Of a stretch of 64,000 nucleotides of DNA, positions 55,405 to 64,000 are shown piece by piece (the stretch's first letter is position 1; each line of letters begins with the position of its first letter). This DNA is from Rhizophagus clarus (taxonomy: Eukaryota; Glomeromycota; Glomeromycetes; Glomerales; Glomeraceae). The DNA is taken from positions 1,218,501 through 1,282,500 of the forward strand of contig BLAL01000040.1 of assembly GCA_015698045.1 (NCBI GenBank). Direction: 5' to 3'. The notes under the pieces were generated by a model. It made no database searches. It was not told the origin of the DNA and saw only the letters and a program-made list of their open reading frames with translations. A program made the position numbers and the translations under genes.

Positions 55405-57696
55405 TCAATTTGTGTTTTTAATATGAATACGTTGAGGTTTTGGGTATTTATCAGCAGTATCTTTTTGAGTAAAATATAGTGATCTGTTTTCATAATGTAA
55501 TATTTCAAAGATAGCTGACTTTCTTTCTGCTCCTTTTCCGCCATCTTTCATTGTTTTCTGAAAGAATGAAGAAATATGCTCATGATTTTTTTTTCTACAG
55601 GGCTGCAGGAAAAAGCACTTAATCCAAATCGTTGATGCTATTCCATAAATTCAGGTAAATGATGAATTAGAACATGCATATACGGTGTTACATCCCTTGG
55701 ACGATAAAGACCCATCTTAAAAGTAATAGTATTAGGTTCACCCTGTGAAGGAGTAAGAAATAAATCTAACCATTGTTTTGCTTTATTCGCAAATTAAGTT
55801 GGATCAGTTTCTTTGGACTTCATATCTTTGTAAAACTGATAAAAATCTCGCCATAAACGATTAATTAAAAGTGCACGTTTCTTGTTAAAAATCACTCTAA
55901 AATCAAAGCTTTTCAATACAGCTTCCTTGTCACCTCCCATTAATGATGTATGTGCCCAACTCTGTGTTTCCTGTTCTTGCCAAAATTGAAATGTAACTGA
56001 AATTCTACACATCTCAGTGATGATAACTGCTCTAATTGAATCATTAAACCGATTTTGCACTTTAAGTTCTTGAAGTACAAGTAGCCATAACCGATCCCAA
56101 ATTCTTAACATTATATGCAGTTTATCTGCAATATAATAATCTAAAGGAATTATTTTAAGAAGAAGAGGTTTGATATGACCTGGTGGTGGTTTTTCTGATG
56201 AATGATGGTTAAAAAAGGCAGGATCCAATTGATTCATATTTTTTTCAATAGTATAAACCTTATTTTTATTACCAATATCTTTCTTAGTACACAGACACCA
56301 GGGACAGAAATAATTTGCATTAGAGGTATTGAAACCAAGTATAATAGACAAAAATTTCCAGTCGCTACTAAAATATGGTTTAATTTTCCATATTTTTCCA
56401 GTTGAATCTTTAAGTCCATTTATTACCAGGTCATTTAATTCATTAATCATTGGTATCATTACTTCTTGTAAAATTTCATATTTTTCTATACCTGAATATA
56501 AAATAATAGTATGATAATAATTTGATTTTTGAATATTCATAATGTCATTTAAAATAACACATGTAATTATAACGTGCTTAACCTTTTTCCCTACATTTCG
56601 ACCATCACCTAATAATCGCAAATGAATAGTCAGATCATTAGGATTGAGAACATTTTGATTAATAAGACCCGGAAGTATAAAAAGTAAAATATCTTTGATT
56701 TTGCGATATCCAGCTTTTCCAATATATTTTAAAACCTCTTCTATAACCTCAGAATCATTAATAGTATTTGAATCTTCATTAATTGAAACAGAAGATTGTT
56801 GGCCTGATATATTTAAAATTGAAATAGGAATTGCTTGATTCATTTGTTCATTAATTTTTTTTTTAGTTTTGTAAATAGCACTTTCACGTGGCAATTCAGA
56901 TTGGAATGCAGCTAACTTTCAATATGAATCCCGTGAAATAGGCCCTTGATCAATTACTTTAATAAATGATTCGTTTCGCTAATTTTTCTTTTCCATATCT
57001 TGAATTCCAAAATTAGCTTTAAAGGTTTTTTCTTGAACAGCAAAACAAATTTCTTGTAGATTCAAATAATCATTAGGATGAAAACAACTAATTGCTGTGT
57101 TTTTAAAATCAACTGTTAAATGTTCACTAAATGCATGTACTCTTTTAGTTTTCATGGAATTGCTTAGCTTATTAAATGGTTTAAGAAGACGGGAATTTTG
57201 TTTTCTCTCATGTTCTTTTTCTAATTCTTGAAGATTAAGACCAAATACATGAACACCAGAAAGCCTAGCTTAAGTATTAGGTCTCTTAATCTATGAAATA
57301 AATATTAATTTGAAATTTAATTACTTGGATATAACGCATTATAAACAAATTTTAGTCAAATAAATCCACCTGCAAATAAGTGTTTACTGCATTTGTAGCT
57401 GAAGTTGTAGATGATACATAATTTTGATAGTCTTCTCCAAACCATATTTTAAAAACTGGTACTGATTCTACATAGCTAATTTCACATCGTATCATATGTT
57501 GAGATATTCCTTTACCCCAGCTTGTATGAATCATATAATCGTCAGGAATCTTAAATTGGTCACTACTACGAGCAGAAGTATAACAAAGTATATCATTTGA
57601 AGGATAAAACCCTTTTTTAATAATATTGTAAATATAGTAAGTACTATTTTGGTTAATTTTAAGAATGTTAGATGCGGGGTAACTGGACTGAAACAT
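55405..57696 (-). pseudogene. DDE-like transposase pseudogene (LGDGRNVG family)
   Basis: Minus strand. An N-terminal exon (57696-57352) ends near NAVNTYLQ. A GT...TTTCATAG intron (about 57285-57355) leads to LSGVHVFGLNLQELEKEHER. The long open part (56894-55794) has LTIHLRLLGDGRNVGKKVKH, then YHTIILYSG and PMINELNDLVINGLKD. Next come SSDWKFLSIILGFNTSNANY and the Cys pair FCPWCLCTKKDIG. After a TAA the frame continues KQWLDLFLTPSQGEP, TPYMHVLIHHLPEFME, a TAG, then FGLSAFSCSPVEKKNHEHIS and a final RIHIKNTN. Asp in GDGRNVG and SSDWK with Glu in VEKKNH are candidate catalytic residues. The layout resembles Tnp2-type transposases but the sequence is a separate family. Further stops lie near 56930 and 56982. 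Confidence 0.65.
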
Positions 57697-58039
57697 ATTT
57701 GCAAAAAGTTGATTTTTTTACGTGTCGAATAGATAGCATTAGATATAACTAAAATCTTTACCAATCAAAATGCTTAAACATATTGGCTAGTTGTCAGATC
57801 AACATTACACATGAATTAAACGAACCCTTTTATAACAATAATTTATGTAAAAAAAAAATATATTTGTACCGGTGATACTGTATCACACGATTTATAACTT
57901 GATCTGTCAAATTTTCAATTTTATTTTAAATTTTATTGGCTAGTTTTATGATAAAAAATAAGTTACATCACAAGAATTGCAAAATTTTAATTGTATTGTT
58001 AAATGTCATAATGCTGTAATGTAAATGCAATATATAAGA

Positions 58040-58650
58040 AAAATAAACAGTGAAAAATTAAGGGGAGTGAAAAAAAGGAAAGATAAATGAAAAGGAATGA
58101 AGATAATTAAATAGGAAGTAAAAGGAAAAAAAAATGTGAAGGATAGTGAAATTGAACGAAAAAAATGAAGAAATAATGAGATGAATGAAAAAACAAAAGG
58201 GAAATGAAAAGGAACGAACGAAGGGGAATAAAAAAAGTGAAAGAAACAAAAATAAGTTAAGGGAATGAAAGAAACAAAAGGGTAGTAAAAAGAAATAAAA
58301 GAAACGAATGGTTAATAAGAAAGAACAAGACGAGATGAAGAAAGAAGATGAAGGGAAGCAAAGGGGAATGAAAAACAATGAAAGAAGTGAAAAAAGCAAT
58401 TAAAGAACCCAAAGATCAATACAATGAAACAATGAAAGATTATGGAAGAATCATAAAAGAAACAAAAAAGAAATGAAGGAAACAAAAGGAGAAGCGAAAA
58501 AATGAAAGAAAAAAATGAAAGAAATAACGAAATGGATAAAGAAAAGTAAGAGAAATAAAGGGGAAACAATACAAGAAAGGCTGGAACACCCACCATAGAA
58601 AAAAGGAAAAGAAAATCATTTAATATCATTTTAAAGAAAATAAACAATGA
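58040..58650. repeat. Purine-rich tract (GAAAGAAACAAAAGG type)
   Basis: Strong strand asymmetry, almost all A and G on the plus strand, with AAGAAACAAAAGGGAATGAA-type words but no fixed period. It lies directly beside three micro-exons, as the purine-rich tract at 7650-9400 does. Minus-strand ORFs of about 110 codons exist only because pyrimidine-rich DNA lacks stops. Confidence 0.6.
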
Positions 58651-58659
58651 GAAAGAGAC

Positions 58660-58925
58660 GAAAAAAACTTACTTGAATATTCAGAGATGGTACACATCTA
58701 AAAAAGAGACAAGAAGGTTAGTAAAAAACAAAGAAAAGAATGAAAAGAAAACAAAAAAAGTAAAACTCACTTTGGATTTCTGCCGAAGTGGAACTAAAAA
58801 CAGCCAGGTCTAAAAAAAGCATGAACAAGTTAATAAAAGTCAAAGGAAAGGAAAATAAAAGAAAAAAACTATCTATTACCTTTCCGAAGCTAAAGGAGTA
58901 GCTAAAGGTCATGCCTAAAAAGTCT
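58660..58925 (-). repeat. Three intron-like/micro-exon units (array F)
   Basis: Minus-strand cores are 58914-58880 (35 nt, GCATGACCTTTAGCTACTCC..., donor GTAATA), 58809-58771 (39 nt, ACCTGGCTGTTTTTAGTTCC..., donor GTGAGT) and 58697-58673 (25 nt, ATGTGTACCATCTCTGAATA..., donor GTAAGT). Implied introns are 70 and 73 nt. The second contains TTACTAACCTTCTTGTCTCT directly before TTTTTTAG, an almost ideal branch site plus acceptor. Joined cores give no long frame. Confidence 0.6.
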
Positions 58926-59239
58926 GAAAAAAAATAATAAACTATTTCACACCGTATAAATTACATTATTAAATCACATGTATCATGTTCAGACACACTG
59001 TATAAACTAAGAAATTTTCAAAAAAATAAATAGAGACAATGCTGATTTTCTATTATTGCCTATTATACTAATCATACTCCTATCATACATAATAATGTTT
59101 CTATATGATCCCTCACAAGATTACCCTATAGATCATTTTTTTGTTTTTTTAGATGGTGGTTTTTCATCCTCAAATCTACTTTTCAATAAACTAACAATAA
59201 CCCCAATACCCGTTTTACATTTTTGTGTCCTCTTCTGAA

Positions 59240-60050
59240 TCTGTTAAAGTAGGGAACTTGATAGTGATTGGATTTTTAAATGTACATAAGATTTCTTCTG
59301 ACTGTATAATAAAAAATACCACTCTGTCGCTGTTGTGATAATACCATAAAGGTATTCAGCATCCCTAAAAGTAATGCCTGCTTTACGTAGTTTTTTCTTG
59401 TTAATTTGTAACATTTGAATGAAACTTATATTAATTGCGTGTTGCTTGCTTTCAGTGATATAAATCAGCTCTTCAGATCATAATCAACACGACCAGTGTT
59501 TTGTTTTTATCACCTATAACTTCAAGTTGGAGAACAAATTAATTTGTTCTAGTTAATTCTCTGACAATATTAATTGCAACGTGAGGAATTAGTAAAATGT
59601 ACTAATCACGCATTGCCTCGTTATTGTCAAGAACCAAACCTCTCAAGTTACGCAATCTATGTTTTAATTCATTAATACATTATCCAATTCTACTTCGCTA
59701 CTTGAGTGCGGTGTAAATTGAGGAATGGAGGCTAAACTGTTTAAATTTTAAACCTTTTTAAATAATACATATATAATTTATATGAAGAAAATGGCCTTTT
59801 CTTATTTTTCATACACTCTTCCTTACATTTATGAGCAAAATCCACAAGAATCATTGCCGGTCCTTCTTTCAATCCATAACTTTTAAACTTTTCTTTGGTT
59901 GTTATAAGAAGGGAATAACTGATTATTTTTTGTTCACAGAAATATTAAGATGTTCTTCTTTAACTTGAATATTATTTTTTAAAACTAAGAGAAAGTCAAC
60001 ATCGTGTTTATTTATGTCTTCTACGGTCTCGATTTCATGCTTTAAAAAAA
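59240..60050 (-). pseudogene. Crinkler-like effector-family pseudogene (probable)
   Basis: Minus-strand translation in shifting frames gives FKSYGLKEGPAMILVDFAHK, then NEAMRD, QLEVIGDKNKT, GRVDYDLK, EELIYITESKQHAINISFIQ and EYLYGIITTATEWYFLLYS, in the order expected of one protein. At least two frameshifts lie between QLEVIGDKNKT and EELIYITESK. The pattern GRVDY...ELI.ITE.K resembles the PD-(D/E)xK-like C-terminal half of the Crinkler-type proteins numerous in Rhizophagus, with a SAM-like segment before it. The assignment is from memory of those proteins. It lies inside the 5.9-kb insertion, so it was probably captured by or landed in that element. Confidence 0.45.
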
Positions 60051-60172
60051 CTGTAAAAAAAATTTTGCGTTATTGGTGTTACTTAGCAGTGTCAACTGAT
60101 CTGACCGTTATTGTAATTGTTATACAAAAATCTGGGGTTATATTTCAAAAATTGGGATTAGGGTTAAGATCC

Positions 60173-61903
60173 GCGCATATGAAGGGTGTAGGAGTTGCAC
60201 TATAAGTAAAGATTCATTCACTGATTTTACTCAAGATATGGCTTTAACTTCTCGATATCATCATTTGACAGATTCTGAATTTTCTTTAATATCTGCTGAA
60301 ATGGTTATTGCTCAAAAAAAATGACTTAGTAGGGAATATGGATTGAAATTACGGCCTAGTATTTTAGATGAACTTACATCTACAAACACCACAAGATATT
60401 TAACATGTTACTGCGGGAAAGATTGGGTGTCTACTCAAATTAACTTGTGAATTATTTTCACAAGAAGGAGAAAATGATTTCATCAAAACCTGGAAAGACA
60501 TTGAGAAACCAAAGACATGGTCACGTATATCAAATCCCATTAGCCACCAGAAAAGTTTTATGATGTCTGATTACCTCCGAGTTGCTATGATAATGCCTTT
60601 TAAATTAAATCAGTTTTTAAAAATAACTAGTTTGAAGAATAATGAAGCAAAAAATATTCAACAGCGAACTGGCACATCACGTATTAATTTAGTAAAAAAT
60701 GCTGTAATTACTTGTTGGGTTCATGTAGCAAAAACAATGAGTATGGTCTTTAAAAGCAAGTTTACAAATAATTCTTATGAAGAATTACAACAAAATCTTA
60801 AAGAAGAAATGAATATTCTCCCAAAGGTATAAATAATAGATGATTACTTAGTACAAATTTGAATAAATTATTTACTGTACTAATAATAAATGATCTTTAG
60901 GTTTTCTCTGAATTTGTCAATTTGCCAAATTTGCATGTTAGTATCCATTTACTAATGCATGCAAAAACTTATGGTACTCTTATAAATACTCAATGCGGTA
61001 TTAAAGAAATGGTGCATCAGATTTTTAAAGCAATGGTACTACAGACAAATCAAAAGAATATTGAATTAGATTTATTAAAATGATATACCACACTTTTCAC
61101 AATTCGTCATCTAGTAGATGGTGGTATAGATCAAAGGTTATCACGACGTTGTGACGGTTTTACTTCTATGACATCAAATTTTAGGCATATATTAACCAAT
61201 TGGTATATTACCAAAGACAAAGGAACATCAAACGAACATGATGAACAAGATGATGGTTTGTATTGTAATTTATTATTTACTAAGCGATGATACTATTTTT
61301 TTTTTTCTAAAAATGTTATTTATTTGATTAATTTTATATATATTGTAATTTTATCATAGTAGTAACTTCTCCGGTAAACTTTATTACAAATATTACCTTA
61401 AAAAAGAAAGTATCCTGACAAGATCGTGAAAATGTTATGTTGAACTTGCTACATTTCAATTCTGAGTTGCTCCTTTCATTTGAAGATATTGGATTTAAGT
61501 CAGTTCTTGTATATTCTCAAATGAGTTGGTATAAATTGGCAACATATACAATAGAAGAAACTACTAGTGGTGTCTTCTCCAAAATCATCTTCATATTGGT
61601 GACTTCGTGACAATACAAGAAGAAAATCATGATGAATGTTATGCAATTATAAAAGGAATCTTCAAATATAAAGCCAACAATAATAAATTTTATGCATTTA
61701 TTATTCTTGATTGGCTTGAAGAAATTAAGAGAGTTTATCATGTATTGAAATGTTTCCTTTATCGTATTCAGGCAACCGATGATACATGTTAGAGAAGAAT
61801 ATTCCCAATATCAGTAGTTGACCATGTGCAAAAGGTTCACTTTGTTTATGATGCAACGAATGAATGCTGGATAAAAAATAATTTTTTTTTTACTGCTATA
61901 TAA
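60173..61903 (+). pseudogene. Plavaka/Tnp2-like transposase, C-terminal half (split, broken)
   Basis: Resumes with EGCRSCTISKDSFTDFTQD exactly after the repeated GCGCATAT. It continues YGLKLRPSILDELTSTNTTR and CGKDWVSTQINL. A 1-bp insertion follows, then the frame resumes ELFSQEGENDFIKTWKDIE and ISHQKSFMMSDYLRVAMIMP. An intron 60827-60900 (74 bp, GTATAA...CTTTAG, with TACTAAT) joins LPKV to FSEFVNLPNLHVSIHLLMHA. TGA codons occur at K*LSREYG and K*YTTLF, and a second intron probably spans about 61256-61359. The C-terminus has GDFVTIQEENHDECYAIIKG, FYAFIILDWLEEIKRVYHVL and FPISVVDHVQKVHFVYDATN. Several further stops and one frameshift confirm decay. Confidence 0.8.
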
Positions 61904-62369
61904 CTTTATAATTAGGACTTCTATTATATGAAGAACTTATCTGGTGTTATATTTTTATATTTGTAATTAGGATGAAATTATTGGTGGTAGTAATTGTTAT
62001 TTAAAATCAATGCATTTAGCGATTTTTCATATCGTGATGATCTTGTGACGATCTTGATCTGATCAACTAATAAAAACCTTTATTTTTTGTTTTTTGTTTT
62101 ACTGATAAAAACCATCACACTCCTCTCTTTTCCGTTAGATGATACTCTTTTTACGTAAAAATGTTAGTATTTATTTATGAAATTTTGATATCTTTGAAAT
62201 AAAGTTTTTTTTGATATTTAACTACTGTTTTTTTCACAATGGTATTTGAAATAAAATATACCAGCAAGTACGGTATTATTAACTACATTTACTTTTTTTT
62301 CAGTATTTTGATGAGTTGGAGGTATAAAACAAAACTCAAATGTTAGTTTTTAACTTATAAGAAGTTTCC
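61904..62369. other. AT-rich intergenic DNA
   Basis: I see no terminus of the Plavaka-like element and no gene. Confidence 0.4.
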
Positions 62370-62510
62370 TTACGTTTCTTATTATTTTTTTAGGTACTCT
62401 TTTTAGGTCCAACATTTCTTTTATTAATTCTTTTTAGGATATTGATTAGGAGTACTGGGTACTGGAAATTAAAAATGGTAAGTTTTCGCGAAACTGCCAT
62501 TTTCCTTATT
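62370..62510 (+). repeat. Single intron-like/micro-exon unit
   Basis: TTCTTTTTAG is followed by GATATTGATTAGGAGTACTG...AAAAATG, then GTAAGTTTTCGCGAAACTGC. The palindromic TTTCGCGAAA after the donor repeats the hairpin-after-donor arrangement of array D. Confidence 0.5.
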
Positions 62511-62514
62511 TCTA

Positions 62515-63075
62515 ATGACTTGTTGAGCAATCGCTAGCTAGATGCCAAGATAATAAATTATTCTTCGATTATCGTAAAATTGTTAGTAGACCATGGCATG
62601 TTTATAATAAACGAAAACAAATCTTATCCAACTCTGGCACGGGTGATCGATTACTTAGGGTTTCAAATCTATTCAAAGGCAATGACACTCAAATTGCCAA
62701 TACACAAATAAAGAGCTTAGTGAGGGAATGTCAGAAAGCGAAACAACTCAAAATTCTCTTGTATGAAAACTTGCCTCGTTAATAGGAAAGATTGCGAACG
62801 CGATTTTCTACATTTTGCGACCAAAATAGAGGTTTAAAGTAGAAGGATGGAATGGCTCAGAAACTATCATAGATTTATGTGTTAAAACAGCTTTCTTATG
62901 CGCACTTGTGTCCGCAACTGTTGCATCTTATTTTCAGTAAGTATGATATTATTATTAATCATGTATTTCTTAAAAGCTGAATAGTATTATCAAATAAGTG
63001 TAACTGCTTCATTTACAGAAATATTTCGATGTCACTGAGTAAATATTCTGGAGATGAAGTCGCTTAGAGAGGTAT
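62515..63075 (+). pseudogene. Coding remnants of an unknown gene
   Basis: The plus strand has FFDYRKIVSRPWHVYNKRKQ continuing through TGDRLLRVSNLFKGNDTQIA to a stop at 62782. An overlapping frame has MSESETTQNSLV, a TGA, then KLASLIGKIANAIFYILRPK, a TAG, and FKVEGWNGSETIIDLCVKTA up to a GTAAGT donor near 62938. Composition is less AT-rich than the flanks. I do not recognise either segment. They may be two exons of one gene or frameshifted pieces of one exon. Confidence 0.4.
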
Positions 63076-63329
63076 GGAACAAACTGAATAGTATTATTGG
63101 TGAATTATGTTGTTTTATTTTGTAGAATATTAATGTACTTAATAAGTTTCTGGAAATAAAGTTAAAACAAACTAGTAACTTCACTAATGATGTTCTGCTA
63201 AATTGTAATTATTTATTTAATACTAGTAATTAAATTAATATCTATCAGATATGTAATAAGTAAAATTTTGATTATTAATAAAATTGATAAAATCATAATA
63301 CCAAGCCGATAACATTTAAATATCGTTAA

Positions 63330-63715
63330 GATATAATTGTTCAGTTTTCTACTAGTTAGTATACTATATTTTAATGACATCGATATGGGAACATATTGGC
63401 CTCATGCCAATCTTTTAATGATAACTGCGACGATATCGTACCGGCTTCATAGCGATCTTTAAATGATAAAATGCTGGCACAGTTATAATGTAATTAATAC
63501 TGCGACGATATCGTGTTGGTAACAAAACGATGCTATCTTAGTGTCAATAAGATATTGTTTTGTTATTGTTTACTGTATCGTCACAGTATTATTACGTTAT
63601 CATTAAAAGAGTCGTAACTATATCAATACGTTATCATTTTAGAATATCGTCATAAAATCGTCAAGATCTCATAATGATGTCGTTAAGATATTGTTTTAGA
63701 TTTGAATATTTTAGT
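63330..63715. repeat. GACGATATCGT-type repeat
   Basis: Repeated words GCGACGATATCGTACCGGC, TGCGACGATATCGTGTTGG, TTAAATGATAA and AAGATATTGTTTTG occur in both orientations. It is related to the GATATC tract at 38490-38965 and, like that one, adjoins the array-A micro-exon family. Confidence 0.55.
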
Positions 63716-63719
63716 AAAG

Positions 63720-64000
63720 TAGTATGTTTCTTCAATATATTAAAAAAAATTCCCTTCTACTCTTTATTAACTTACTTGCATACATTTTAAGTTCAGATTC
63801 ATTCAAGAAGTCCAGTAACCTAAAGAAAAAAAAAAAAATAGAAGAAATGTTAGCATGTTTCTTCAATATATTAAAAAAAATTCCCTCTCACTTCTTCACT
63901 AACTTATTTGCATATATTCCAAATTTGGGTTCGTCCAATAAGTCTAGCAATCTAAAGAAAAAAAAAATAAAACCAAATTTTTTATCCAGTTTAAAAAAAA
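63720..64000 (-). repeat. Intron-like/micro-exon array, same family as array A, cut by the window end
   Basis: Minus-strand units with cores near 63821-63785 (GTTACTGGACTTCTTGAATG...) and 63950-63915 (ATTGCTAGACTTATTGGACG...). They are preceded by polyT-AG and followed by GTATGC or GTATAT-like donors. Introns contain AACATGCTAACATTTCTTCT and AATATATTAAAAAAA as in 38045-38475. The array runs to the window edge. Confidence 0.55.

Larger units (their letters stand above)
54255..60172. mobile_element. 5.9-kb insertion within the Plavaka-like gene, 8-bp duplication
   Basis: GCGCATAT occurs at 54247-54254 and again at 60173-60180. Removing one copy and everything between joins NANNICAY to EGCRSCTISKD in one frame, restoring the family's conserved Cys-x2-Cys region after the second Asp motif. 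So the insertion and its duplication are well supported. The two ends are at best weakly inverted (ACAATTGGCC...CAACTGACA on the left against TCAGTTGACA...ACAATTACA inverted on the right). An 8-bp duplication points to hAT-like or similar chemistry. The insertion carries a C2H2 ORF, a convergent transposase pseudogene, a purine-rich tract, micro-exons and a Crinkler-like pseudogene. Several of these may be later nested arrivals. Confidence 0.75.

Noticed and set aside
58058..58912. Minus-strand ORFs of 64-113 codons
   Set aside because: Same compositional cause, and they run across predicted splice sites of array F.

Overview
This is an AT-rich eukaryotic window that I read as nuclear DNA of an arbuscular mycorrhizal fungus, Rhizophagus irregularis or a close relative (Glomeromycotina). 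The strongest sign is an intact MATA_HMG-type HMG-box gene (27765-28976, minus) with a long Asn/Gln-rich acidic tail, a family strongly expanded in Rhizophagus. Supporting signs are spliceosomal introns of about 65-115 bp with GTAAGT donors and TACTAAC-like branch sites, and many decayed DNA transposons of types I associate with Rhizophagus. There are no bacterial-style operons, and I recognise no rRNA, tRNA or CRISPR.

Layout. 1-4600: AT-rich DNA with two tandem arrays of intron-like and micro-exon-like units. 4611-7055: a small TIR element (TTA target duplication) interrupted by a minus-strand poly(A) retrotransposed copy that carries an intact 564-codon RNA-binding-like ORF. 7475-9764: a TIR element of about 2.3 kb filled with purine-rich tandem repeats. 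10302-19170: a decayed copy of a TTA-duplicating DNA transposon whose transposase gene is split by about 4.9 kb of satellites; a 529-bp hAT-like MITE sits inside those satellites. 19366-20644: a cluster of MITEs. 20961-25375: an apparently intact relative of the same transposon, with a three-exon gene for a 1,172-aa DDE-type transposase. 25810-26189: another MITE. 27765-28976: the HMG-box gene. 28977-42170: repeat-rich DNA, including a hairpin minisatellite, MITEs, GATATC-rich arrays and several more micro-exon arrays on both strands. 42175-45730: three minus-strand multi-exon genes of unknown function; one is a pseudogene, one looks intact, and one has a 45-bp (15-residue) tandem repeat. 47248-47475: a small membrane-protein ORF. 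47700-49590: a hAT-like element with a perfect 8-bp duplication and an internal palindromic satellite. 50085-51420: a direct duplication of about 720 bp. 52488-61903: one Plavaka/Tnp2-like transposase gene cut in two by a 5.9-kb insertion with a perfect 8-bp target duplication. The insertion carries a C2H2 ORF, a second DDE-like transposase pseudogene, a purine-rich tract, micro-exons and a Crinkler-like pseudogene. 62370-64000: another micro-exon unit, coding remnants, and a final repeat plus micro-exon array.

The two observations I would follow first are (i) the recurring arrays whose units each carry a 5' splice site, a TACTAAC-like branch site, a polyT tract and an AG around a 24-39 nt exon-like core, and (ii) the TTA-duplicating transposon family with one intact and one decayed member. 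Family names come from recognition of motifs without database searches, and splice sites are predictions.
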